Part shown: positions 33,977 to 41,568 of the stretch, piece after piece | Layout: the number at the start of each line of letters is the position of its first letter | How positions within the stretch are numbered: the stretch's first letter is position 1 | Assembly (NCBI RefSeq): GCF_000293865.2 | Contig: NZ_ALKN02000007.1 | Coordinates: forward strand, 62,001 to 126,000 | DNA from: Limnohabitans sp. Rim28 | GTDB taxonomy: Bacteria; Pseudomonadota; Gammaproteobacteria; Burkholderiales; Burkholderiaceae_C | Reading direction: 5' to 3' | Length of the DNA: 64,000 nucleotides | Notes under the pieces: generated by a model | What the model was told of the DNA's origin: nothing | What the model saw: the letters and a program-made list of their open reading frames with translations, nothing else | The model's database searches: none | Position numbers and translations under genes: made by a program

Positions 33977-34651
33977 ATGCGCATTCTGATAGCCGAAGAT
34001 GACCAGGTGCTTGCCGATGGTTTGTTGCGCACTTTGCGCAGCGCAGGTGCCGCTGTGGACCACGTGGCCAGCGGCAGCGAGGCCGATGCAGCCTTGATGA
34101 CCAACAGTGAATTCGATTTGCTGATCTTGGATCTGGGCTTGCCCAAAATGCATGGCTTGGAAGTGCTCAAGCGCTTGCGCTCTCGGGGCTCCGTCTTGCC
34201 TGTGTTGATCCTCACGGCCGCCGACAGTGTGGAAGAACGCGTCAAAGGCCTGGATTACGGCGCGGACGATTACATGGCCAAGCCGTTCAGCCTGCAAGAG
34301 CTCGAAGCCCGAGTTCGCGCGCTGACCCGGCGGGGCATGGGCGGTGCCACATCGCAAATCAAGCACGGCCCCTTGGTTTATGACCAATCAGGCCGTGTGG
34401 CCACCATCGACGGCAAGATGGTGGAGCTGTCGGCCCGAGAGCTGGGTCTGCTCGAAGTCTTGTTGCAACGCGCAGGCCGTTTGGTGAGCAAAGACCAGTT
34501 GGTGGAGCGCTTGTGCGAATGGGGCGAAGAGGTCAGCAACAACGCCATCGAGGTGTACATCCACCGCTTGCGCAAGAAAATCGAGAAGGGCCCGATTCGC
34601 ATTGCCACCGTGCGCGGTTTGGGTTATTGCCTCGAAAAAATTCCTGGTTGA
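33977..34651 (+). CDS. OmpR/PhoB-family response regulator (TctD/QseB-like)
   Basis: A 224-residue regulator. The receiver domain has EDD near the N-terminus, the phospho-acceptor in LLILDLGLPKMHG (about Asp51), ILTA and DYMAKPF. The winged-helix effector domain ends with HRLRKKIEKGPIRIATVRGLGY. Directly upstream of its histidine kinase. TctD-type regulators control tricarboxylate uptake, which would fit a genome rich in Bug receptors, but QseB-like roles are equally possible. Confidence 0.88.
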   Translation: MRILIAEDDQVLADGLLRTLRSAGAAVDHVASGSEADAALMTNSEFDLLILDLGLPKMHGLEVLKRLRSRGSVLPVLILTAADSVEERVKGLDYGADDYMAKPFSLQELEARVRALTRRGMGGATSQIKHGPLVYDQSGRVATIDGKMVELSARELGLLEVLLQRAGRLVSKDQLVERLCEWGEEVSNNAIEVYIHRLRKKIEKGPIRIATVRGLGYCLEKIPG

Positions 34652-34687
34652 TCCCGACCGGTGCCGACGCTGCAGGTCGTTTGAGCC

Positions 34688-36148
34688 ATGAAGTCTAAAG
34701 GCTTGAACCTGAGGGTCTTCAAACGCGAACAACGCTCGTTGTTCGGCGAAATCCTGGACTGGATGCTGACCCCTTTGCTGCTGCTTTGGCCGATCAGTTT
34801 GGCGCTGACGTGGTTGGTGGCCCAAGGCTTGGCCAACAAGCCTTTTGATCGGGCATTGGTGCACAACGTGCATGCTTTGGCGCAGCAGGTCAAATTGGGA
34901 CCCGACAAAACCGTTGAATTCAATTTGCCCCAACCGGCCAGCGAACTCTTGCGCGCAGATGAGACCGATTTGGTTTACTACCAAGTGCGCGGTGCCCTCA
35001 ATGAGCACTTGAGTGGAGAGCGTGACTTGCCGCTGCCCCAACCGAATGAACCCAAGGGCAGCAGTTACGAGGTGCACATCCGCGACGATGAAATGCGTGG
35101 CCTCGAAGTGCGGGTGGCGTACACCTGGATTCGCCTCGATGCCGAGGGCAAACGACCTGCCTTGGTTCAGGTGGCCGAGACGCGTGAGAAGCGCTCGGTG
35201 TTGGCGGCTGAAATCATCAAGGGCGTGATGCTGCCCCAGTTTGCCTTGTTGCCGCTGGCGGTGCTGCTGGTTTGGTTGGCCTTGGTGCGTGGCATCAAGC
35301 CCTTGTCCCAGCTGGAAGAGCGAATCCGGGCCCGGAAATCAGACGATCTGAGCCCCTTGGACGACAAGGCGGTGCCGATGGAGGTGGCGCCTTTGGTGGT
35401 GTCGGTGAATGACTTGCTGGAGCGTCTCAAGGACTCGATCGTCACCCAAAAAAGGTTTTTGGCCGATGCAGCGCACCAACTCAAGACCCCTTTGGCTGGC
35501 TTGCGCATGCAGGCCGACTTGGCCCAGCGCTCGGGCTCGAGCGAAGACGATCTGAAAAAATCCTTGCAGCAAATTGGACGGGCCAGTGTTCAGGCCACGC
35601 ACACGGTGAACCAGTTGTTGTCATTGGCCCGCGCCGAAGGGGGCGGCCACCATCTGCCGCAACAACGCTGTGACATGGCGGCTTTGAGCACTGAGGTGTT
35701 GCAAGACTGCCTGCCCCGTGCCATGGACAAAGGCATTGACCTGGGCTACGAGGGGGTGGCGCCCGGCACGCCCGGCGCACAGGTGCAGGGCAATTTGACC
35801 TTGCTCAAAGAGATGCTGCGCAATTTGGTGGAAAACGCGGTCCACTACACCCCCAGTACGTCAGAGCGGCAAGGGGTCATCACGCTCCGTGTCTTGCTGG
35901 ATCCTTACAGCAAAGTCTTGGTGGTTCAGGTGGAAGACAACGGGCCGGGCATTGCGCCCCAGGACCGGGACTTGGTGTTTCAGCCGTTTTTCAGGGCGCT
36001 GGGCACCAACGTAGACGGTTCTGGCTTGGGTTTGCCCATCGTCAAGGAGATTGCACAGCAACATGGCGCCACGGTCAGCATTGACGCGGCCATGGCAGGC
36101 ACACCCATGCCCGGGGCCTGTTTCACCGTGCGATTCGGCATGGCTTGA
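34688..36148 (+). CDS. Sensor histidine kinase (TctE/QseC-like)
   Basis: A 486-residue kinase. There is a transmembrane segment near residues 20-45 (LTPLLLLWPISLALTWLVA), a periplasmic sensor region of about 130 residues, a second membrane segment (LLPLAVLLVWLALV), a HAMP-like linker, the H-box DAAHQLKTPLAGL, the N-box NLVENAVHYTP and the G-boxes DNGPGI and GSGLGLPI. It should phosphorylate the regulator 36 bases upstream. The sensed signal is unknown. Confidence 0.9.
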   Translation: MKSKGLNLRVFKREQRSLFGEILDWMLTPLLLLWPISLALTWLVAQGLANKPFDRALVHNVHALAQQVKLGPDKTVEFNLPQPASELLRADETDLVYYQVRGALNEHLSGERDLPLPQPNEPKGSSYEVHIRDDEMRGLEVRVAYTWIRLDAEGKRPALVQVAETREKRSVLAAEIIKGVMLPQFALLPLAVLLVWLALVRGIKPLSQLEERIRARKSDDLSPLDDKAVPMEVAPLVVSVNDLLERLKDSIVTQKRFLADAAHQLKTPLAGLRMQADLAQRSGSSEDDLKKSLQQIGRASVQATHTVNQLLSLARAEGGGHHLPQQRCDMAALSTEVLQDCLPRAMDKGIDLGYEGVAPGTPGAQVQGNLTLLKEMLRNLVENAVHYTPSTSERQGVITLRVLLDPYSKVLVVQVEDNGPGIAPQDRDLVFQPFFRALGTNVDGSGLGLPIVKEIAQQHGATVSIDAAMAGTPMPGACFTVRFGMA

Positions 36149-36160
36149 GGGGCTGGCCTT

Positions 36161-36820
36161 TCAAGCCGAAGTGGCCATGTTGAGCTGTAAACGTTCGCGT
36201 GCCATCACGCGCGATACGGCGGGGGCAGCGGCCACTTTTTCCACAAAGCGCCACAAAACGGGGTGTTCTTCTGCGGTGATGCCCGCAATCGTTCCCCAAC
36301 GTGCCAGGGTCAGGGTGTAGGCATCCAGTGCGCCCAAGCGCTCGCCACCCAGCCAGGCTTGGCCTCGGCTTTCAGCGGCTTGCACCAAGGCCTGCAACTC
36401 ACCCAGCATGCCTCTGAACAACTGCGTGTTGTAGGGTTTGAGTGCCGCCTGCACTTCGGCTTGGTCCGAGAATTTTTGCGGCATGAAAATGTGGGTGAAG
36501 GTCGGGTGTACCGTGTTGTTCATCCAGGCCAAGGTCGACAAGGCATGGGCGCGGGCCATGGGTTCGGCCGGCAAAGCCCCCATGCTGGGGAACATCTGGT
36601 CCAGGTGCAGCACGATGGCCAAAATCTGCGTGACAGCTTGGCCTTTGTCCACCAGCACGGGCACTTGGCCGCGCGGATTGATGGCTTTGTAGTCGGCGCT
36701 GTTTTGCTCGCCTTTGTGCAATTTGACCATGCTGGGCTCAAACTCGGCGCCGCTCAACTCCAGCAAGACATGGGGCACAAAGGAGCAGGCACCGGGGGCA
36801 AAGTAAAGTTGTAAAGACAT
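36161..36820 (-). CDS. Glutathione S-transferase
   Basis: A 219-residue GST. The N-terminal thioredoxin-like domain has YFAPGACSFVPHVLLE, with the beta-class catalytic cysteine context, and NPRGQVPVLVDKG with the cis-proline. The C-terminal helical domain includes WLGGERLGALDAYTLTL. It probably conjugates or detoxifies electrophiles in the cytoplasm. Convergent with the histidine kinase. Confidence 0.88.
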   Translation of the reverse strand: MSLQLYFAPGACSFVPHVLLELSGAEFEPSMVKLHKGEQNSADYKAINPRGQVPVLVDKGQAVTQILAIVLHLDQMFPSMGALPAEPMARAHALSTLAWMNNTVHPTFTHIFMPQKFSDQAEVQAALKPYNTQLFRGMLGELQALVQAAESRGQAWLGGERLGALDAYTLTLARWGTIAGITAEEHPVLWRFVEKVAAAPAVSRVMARERLQLNMATSA

Positions 36821-36846
36821 GGCTGTGGTCCTTGAGTTGAAGCGTC

Positions 36847-37038
36847 TTAGCGTGACGCCGTGTCTGAAGCGCTTGGCGCAAGCACCGGTTGAATGGCTTC
36901 AGGGCGCAATTGTTTTTGGAGTCGTTCAGGTTCTTGGTGTTGCTGAGGGCCCAGTCCCCAGGAGGCCAGCGCACCCCATTGCCATGCCAGTGCACCGGCA
37001 TTGAGCACCACCAAAAGGACCACCCAGTATTTCAACAT
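36847..37038 (-). CDS. Small single-membrane-span protein
   Basis: A 63-residue protein with one N-terminal hydrophobic segment (YWVVLLVVLNAGALAWQWG) and a polar, Gln/Glu-rich tail. It is not recognised. It lies 14 bases after birA on the same strand. In related genomes a membrane-anchored SPOR-type protein often follows birA/coaX; this one is too short to hold that domain and may be a reduced version. Confidence 0.55.
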   Translation of the reverse strand: MLKYWVVLLVVLNAGALAWQWGALASWGLGPQQHQEPERLQKQLRPEAIQPVLAPSASDTASR

Positions 37039-37052
37039 TGTCCAATGTCCCG

Positions 37053-37823
37053 TCAGATGAAAGGTCGTACGCTGATCTCGGCGCTGTGAATTTCTTGCAC
37101 CCCCAGCCCAGTCTGTAATCGTAACGCACCCCCGCTGCTGACACCCAGGGCGATGCCCTCTTGGCCATCCGAGGTGTGCACACGGCGATCTTTCAACACA
37201 TCGCGCGCTTCGAAACGCTTTTGCAGGGGCGCAAAGCCGGTGGTTTCAAAGGCCAACAAGGCTTGAATCAAGGGAAAAGCCAGCTTGCCCAGTGCATCGG
37301 CTGCCGTGCAGTCGGGCCACAGCTCAGACAAGGCCGCAGGGGCTGTGCTCAGGCCTTCTGAGGGGCGGGGGCGAATGTTCAGGCCCACACCCACCACCAC
37401 TTGGCTGCGCCCGCCCATGCTGGCTGCTTCGACCAAGATGCCGCCGAGCTTGCGGTCTTCAAACCACAAATCGTTGGGCCATTTCAGGCGCACATTGGGG
37501 TGCAGGGTTTCGGCCAAACTCAAGCCCACCGCCAAAGACAATCCAGACCAATCTTGGGGGCTCAAAGCCAAGCTGATGGAGAAAGTGAGCGAGTCACCCG
37601 GTTGGCTTTGCCAGACGCGGCCTTGACGGCCCCGCCCCGCCGTTTGGCGTTCTGCTACCAGCAAGGTCGGTTCGTGCTGTCCTGCGCGGGCCCGGCGCAT
37701 GAGCTCGCTGTTGCTGGAGTCGATTTCGGGCAGCACCTCCACGGTGAAATCGGGCAGCAGGGGAAAAACCTGTTCCCAGATCGTTTCGGCGGGCCAGGGG
37801 TGGGCCGTGCTGACCAATGGCAT
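37053..37823 (-). CDS. birA: Biotin--[acetyl-CoA-carboxylase] ligase
   Basis: A 256-residue ligase with EIDSSNSEL, the biotinyl-AMP loop GRGRQGRVW, the KWPNDLWFEDRKLGGILVE block and VVVGVGLNI. It attaches biotin to the carboxylase carrier protein. No N-terminal winged helix is present, so it is a mono-functional ligase rather than a repressor. It starts three bases after the stop of the SET-domain gene upstream and is probably co-transcribed with it. Confidence 0.93.
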   Translation of the reverse strand: MPLVSTAHPWPAETIWEQVFPLLPDFTVEVLPEIDSSNSELMRRARAGQHEPTLLVAERQTAGRGRQGRVWQSQPGDSLTFSISLALSPQDWSGLSLAVGLSLAETLHPNVRLKWPNDLWFEDRKLGGILVEAASMGGRSQVVVGVGLNIRPRPSEGLSTAPAALSELWPDCTAADALGKLAFPLIQALLAFETTGFAPLQKRFEARDVLKDRRVHTSDGQEGIALGVSSGGALRLQTGLGVQEIHSAEISVRPFI

Positions 37824-37826
37824 GGC

Positions 37827-38540
37827 TCAGCGCTTTTTGGGGCTGGAGGCTTTGCCCGTTTTATCGGCCTTTTTGGCCTTGGAGGCTTTTGGAGGGGTTT
37901 TGGCTTTGACCTTAACTTTGGCCTTGTCTTTGGCTTTGTCTTTGGCTTTGTCTTTGTCTTTGGCTTTGGCTTTGGCTTTGGCTTTGGCTTTGGCTTTGGC
38001 TTTGGCCTTGGCTTTCTTTTGCTTGGGCGTCTTGGGCGTGTCTTTGCGCTCTTTGGGCGACAGCAAGGTGCCACGGCAGTTGGCGCTGCCGCACCAGCAA
38101 GGGTATTCGGCTTTGAGCTTCTTGGTGTAAGGCTCGTCGATGATCAGGCCGTAGTCGTAATTGAGCTCTTCACCCGCTTTGATGTTGCGGATGGCTTTGA
38201 TGAAGATGCGGTCGTTTTCTTCGTCGGCTTCGCAGTTGGCATCACAGCTGTGGTTGATCCAGCGTGAGGAGTTGCCGCCATGCAAGGCATCGATGACACG
38301 GTCTTCGTTCACATGGAAGTAAAACGTGTGGTTCGGGTCTTGGGGGTCGTGCGGGTGGCGGTCTTGCGCCTCGTCCCAGCTGATGACCTCGCCCACGTAT
38401 TCGATCACGGTCTCGCCTTCAGCGATGTCCTGCAAAGCGAATACGCCTTTGCCATGCACGCCAGAGCGGCGGGTTTGGATGCGTTTGCCGGACGCGACAG
38501 GGATGGGGTGGCTGGGGGGTGAAACAGGGGTTTTGGCCAC
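37827..38540 (-). CDS. SET-domain protein lysine methyltransferase-like, with histone-H1-like Lys/Ala tail
   Basis: A 237-residue protein. The SET fold spans about residues 18-158 with GKGVFALQDIAEGE, the NHSCDANCE motif (RWINHSCDANCE, 93-104), ELNYDYG (125-131) and a post-SET CWCGSANCRG zinc motif (148-157), so the SAM and lysine pocket looks complete. Residues 165-237 are almost entirely Lys, Ala and Asp, including a long KA repeat like histone H1 or bacterial Hc proteins. It should bind DNA or acidic partners. Divergent from topB, whose product also has a Lys/Ala tail plus SWIB. Methylation target unknown. Confidence 0.85.
   Translation of the reverse strand: MAKTPVSPPSHPIPVASGKRIQTRRSGVHGKGVFALQDIAEGETVIEYVGEVISWDEAQDRHPHDPQDPNHTFYFHVNEDRVIDALHGGNSSRWINHSCDANCEADEENDRIFIKAIRNIKAGEELNYDYGLIIDEPYTKKLKAEYPCWCGSANCRGTLLSPKERKDTPKTPKQKKAKAKAKAKAKAKAKAKAKDKDKAKDKAKDKAKVKVKAKTPPKASKAKKADKTGKASSPKKR
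37919..38015. repeat. Hexanucleotide microsatellite (GGCTTT) in the SET gene
   Basis: GGCTTT units run in tandem, at least seven exact copies between 37962 and 38003, with variants (GTCTTT, GGCCTT) on both sides. They encode the Lys-Ala repeat of the SET protein. Six-base units keep the frame when copies are gained or lost, so tail length can vary. Confidence 0.8.
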
Positions 38541-38600
38541 GACGTCAAAAAATTTGTTATGGTGAATTCATGTGGGCGCGTGCGTGAGCGCGTGCCCGGG

Positions 38601-38616
38601 CGCGTGCGCGCACGCG
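38601..38616. repeat. Perfect 16-bp palindrome in the topB leader
   Basis: CGCGTGCG followed directly by its complement CGCACGCG. It ends a GCGTG-rich run (38572-38616) lying between the divergent SET gene and topB, 20 bases before the topB start. It could be an operator or extrude as a hairpin. Confidence 0.55.
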
Positions 38617-38636
38617 AGACAACGGATTGTAATGAC

Positions 38637-41555
38637 ATGAAGACACTGGTAATTGCAGAGAAGCCTTCGGTGGCCCAAGACATTGTGAGAGCCTTGACGC
38701 CGACGGCGGGCAAGTTCGAAAAACACGATGACCACTTTGAGAACGACCGCTATGTCGTGACCAGCGCCGTGGGCCACTTGGTGGAGATCCAAGCCCCTGA
38801 GCAATACGACGTCAAGCGTGGCAAGTGGAGCTTTGCCAACCTGCCCGTCATCCCGCCCCACTTTGACTTGAAGCCTGTGGACAAAACCAAGAGCCGCCTG
38901 AGTGCGGTGGTCAAGCAGGCCAAGCGCAAGGATGTGAATGCCCTCATCAACGCCTGTGACGCGGGGCGTGAAGGGGAGTTGATCTTCCGCCTGATCGAGC
39001 AGTACGCCGGTGGCACCAAGACCCTGGACAAACCGGTGCAGCGCCTGTGGTTGCAGTCGATGACGCCACAAGCCATCCGCGATGGCTTTGACAACCTGCG
39101 CAGCAACACCCAAATGCAGGGCCTGGCCGATGCCGCCCGCAGCCGCTCTGAAGCCGATTGGCTGGTGGGCATCAATGGCACCCGCGCCATGACCGCATTC
39201 AACTCGCGTGACGGCGGCTTTTTCTTGACCACCGTGGGCCGGGTGCAAACGCCCACCCTTGCTGTGGTGGTCGAGCGTGAAGAACAAATCCGCAAATTCA
39301 TCAGCCGCGATTACTGGGAAATCCATGCCGATTTCGCTGCGGCGGCGGGCACGTATCCAGGCAAGTGGTTTGACCCCAAATGGCGCAAAGAAGAAGACGC
39401 CGAGAAAAAAGCCGACCGCCAATGGACGGCTGCTGAGGCGCAAGCCATTGTGGATGCGGTCCGCGGCAAAACCGCCAGCGTGACAGAAGAGGCCACGCCC
39501 ACCACGCAAGCGAGCCCCGGTTTGTTTGATCTGACCAGTTTGCAGCGCGAAGCCAACGGCAAGTTTGGTTTTTCGGCCAAGACCACGCTGGCGCTGGCCC
39601 AAAGCCTGTACGAGCGCCACAAAGCCCTGACCTACCCGCGGACCGACTCGCGCCACCTGCCCGAAGACTATGTGCCCGTGGCCAAGCAAACCTTTGAAAT
39701 GCTGGCCGACAGCGGCATGCGCCACCTGGCCCCGCACGCCCTCACGGCACTCAACAACAACTACGTGCGCAAGATCCCGCGCGTGTTCGACAACAAAAAG
39801 GTCTCTGACCACTTTGCCATCATCCCCACCCTTCAAGCACCCAGCGGTTTGTCTGAAGCCGAGCAAAAGCTGTACGACCTGGTGGTGCGCCGCTTCATGG
39901 CGGTCTTCTTCCCCAGCGCCGAATACCAGGTGACCACCCGCATCAGCGTGGTGGCGGGCCACAGTTTCAAGACCGTGGGCAAGGTGCTGGTCAAACCCGG
40001 TTGGTTGGCCATTTATGGCAAAGAAGCTGCTCAAGAGGTGGAAGACGCCAAAGACGGCGACAAAGGTCAGAACCTGGTGCCGGTGCAGCCGGGTGAGCAA
40101 GTGGGCGTCGAGTCGGTGGAAGCCAAGGGCCTCAAAACCCGCCCCCCAGCACGCTATTCAGAAGCCACGCTGCTGGGCGCCATGGAAGGTGCGGGCAAGA
40201 TGGTCGATGACGATGAGCTGCGCGAAGCCATGCAAGAAAAAGGCTTGGGCACACCGGCCACCCGCGCCGCCACGATTGAAGGCCTGATCAACGAAAAATA
40301 CATGCTGCGCGAAGGCCGCGAGATGATCCCGACGGCCAAGGCCTTCCAGCTCATGACGCTGTTGCGCGGCCTGCAGGTGGAAGAACTGTCCAAACCCGAG
40401 CTCACGGGCGAGTGGGAATACAAGCTGGCGCAAATGGAGCAAGGCAAATTGAGCCGCGCCACCTTCATGGCCGAGATCGCCGCCATGACCGAGCACATCG
40501 TCAAGAAAGCCAAAGAGTACGACCGCGACACCGTGCCCGGTGACTACGCCACTGTCACCACGCCTTGCCCCACCTGTGGTGGCGTGGTGAAAGAAAACTA
40601 CCGCAGGTACACCTGCACGGGTGTCGACGGCGCCAGCGAAGGCTGCGGTTTCTCGTTTGGCAAGACGCCTGCAGGCCGGACTTTCGAGCCTGCCGAGGTC
40701 GAGCAATTCATGCGCGACAAGAAAATCGGGCCATTGGAAGGCTTCCGCTCCAAAGCAGGTTGGCCTTTCGTGGCCGAGATGGCGCTCAAGTACAACGAAG
40801 AAGAAAAGAACTGGAAGCTCGAGTTTGACTTCGGTGACGACAAGAAAAACGAAGAGAGTGGTGAGATCGTCGAGTTCACCGACGAGGCCTTGGGCGCTTG
40901 CCCCAAGTGCGGCAGCCCGGTGCACGAACACGGCAGCAACTACGTGTGCAGCAAAGCTGTGCCCACCATCGAACAGCCTACGCCGAGTTGCGATTTCAAG
41001 AGCGGCAAAATCATCTTGCAGCAACCAGTGGAGCGCGAGCAGGTGAGCAAACTGCTGGCCACAGGCAAGACCGACCTGCTCGACAAGTTCATCAGCAACC
41101 GCACCCGCCGCCCCTTCAAGGCCATGCTGGCTTGGAACCCCGAAGAGGGCAAGGTGACGTTCGAGTTTGAGCAGCGCGAAGGCGGCAAGAAATACCCGCC
41201 CCGCAAAACGGCGGCCAAGAAGACCCCGTTTGGCAAAGTGGCGATGAAGAAAACCACGGCCGCCAAAACACCCGCTGCCAAAAAAGCCGCCAAAACCGCT
41301 GTGCCCAAAGCGCCACGCAAAGCCGCAGTGGGCACCTTGAAGCCCAGTGCCTCATTGGCCGCCGTGATCGGTGAAGGCACCTATGCCCGCACCGAGGTGG
41401 TCAAGAAAATATGGGATTACATCAAGGCCAACAACCTGCAAGACCCGGCTGACAAGCGCGCCATCAAAGCCGACGGCAAGTTGCAAGCGGTGTTTGGCAA
41501 AGACCGTGCCACCATGTTCGAGCTGGCCGGGATCATCGGCAAGCACCTGAGCTGA
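38637..41555 (+). CDS. topB: DNA topoisomerase III fused to a Lys/Ala tail and C-terminal SWIB domain
   Basis: A 972-residue type IA topoisomerase. The Toprim domain has EKPSVAQDIV and DAGREGE (108-114), and the active-site tyrosine is in YPRTDSR (about residue 333). Zinc-type cysteine motifs lie near residues 644 (CPTC) and 755 (CPKC). Residues about 855-900 are rich in Lys, Ala and Thr. The last 68 residues (YARTEVVKKIWDYIKANNLQ to ELAGIIGKHL) form a SWIB/MDM2-type domain. E. coli TopB is about 650 residues, so the tail and SWIB are additions. It resolves single-strand crossings and replication intermediates. Start at 38637 gives the canonical MKTLVIAEKPS. Confidence 0.93.
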   Translation: MKTLVIAEKPSVAQDIVRALTPTAGKFEKHDDHFENDRYVVTSAVGHLVEIQAPEQYDVKRGKWSFANLPVIPPHFDLKPVDKTKSRLSAVVKQAKRKDVNALINACDAGREGELIFRLIEQYAGGTKTLDKPVQRLWLQSMTPQAIRDGFDNLRSNTQMQGLADAARSRSEADWLVGINGTRAMTAFNSRDGGFFLTTVGRVQTPTLAVVVEREEQIRKFISRDYWEIHADFAAAAGTYPGKWFDPKWRKEEDAEKKADRQWTAAEAQAIVDAVRGKTASVTEEATPTTQASPGLFDLTSLQREANGKFGFSAKTTLALAQSLYERHKALTYPRTDSRHLPEDYVPVAKQTFEMLADSGMRHLAPHALTALNNNYVRKIPRVFDNKKVSDHFAIIPTLQAPSGLSEAEQKLYDLVVRRFMAVFFPSAEYQVTTRISVVAGHSFKTVGKVLVKPGWLAIYGKEAAQEVEDAKDGDKGQNLVPVQPGEQVGVESVEAKGLKTRPPARYSEATLLGAMEGAGKMVDDDELREAMQEKGLGTPATRAATIEGLINEKYMLREGREMIPTAKAFQLMTLLRGLQVEELSKPELTGEWEYKLAQMEQGKLSRATFMAEIAAMTEHIVKKAKEYDRDTVPGDYATVTTPCPTCGGVVKENYRRYTCTGVDGASEGCGFSFGKTPAGRTFEPAEVEQFMRDKKIGPLEGFRSKAGWPFVAEMALKYNEEEKNWKLEFDFGDDKKNEESGEIVEFTDEALGACPKCGSPVHEHGSNYVCSKAVPTIEQPTPSCDFKSGKIILQQPVEREQVSKLLATGKTDLLDKFISNRTRRPFKAMLAWNPEEGKVTFEFEQREGGKKYPPRKTAAKKTPFGKVAMKKTTAAKTPAAKKAAKTAVPKAPRKAAVGTLKPSASLAAVIGEGTYARTEVVKKIWDYIKANNLQDPADKRAIKADGKLQAVFGKDRATMFELAGIIGKHLS

Positions 41556-41568
41556 GGGGCTCAGCCCC

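Noticed and set aside
38568..40100. Open frame of 510 codons antisense to topB
   Set aside because: It mirrors the codon structure of topB on the other strand, has no recognisable motif, and is His/Gly-rich as antisense frames in high-GC genes usually are.
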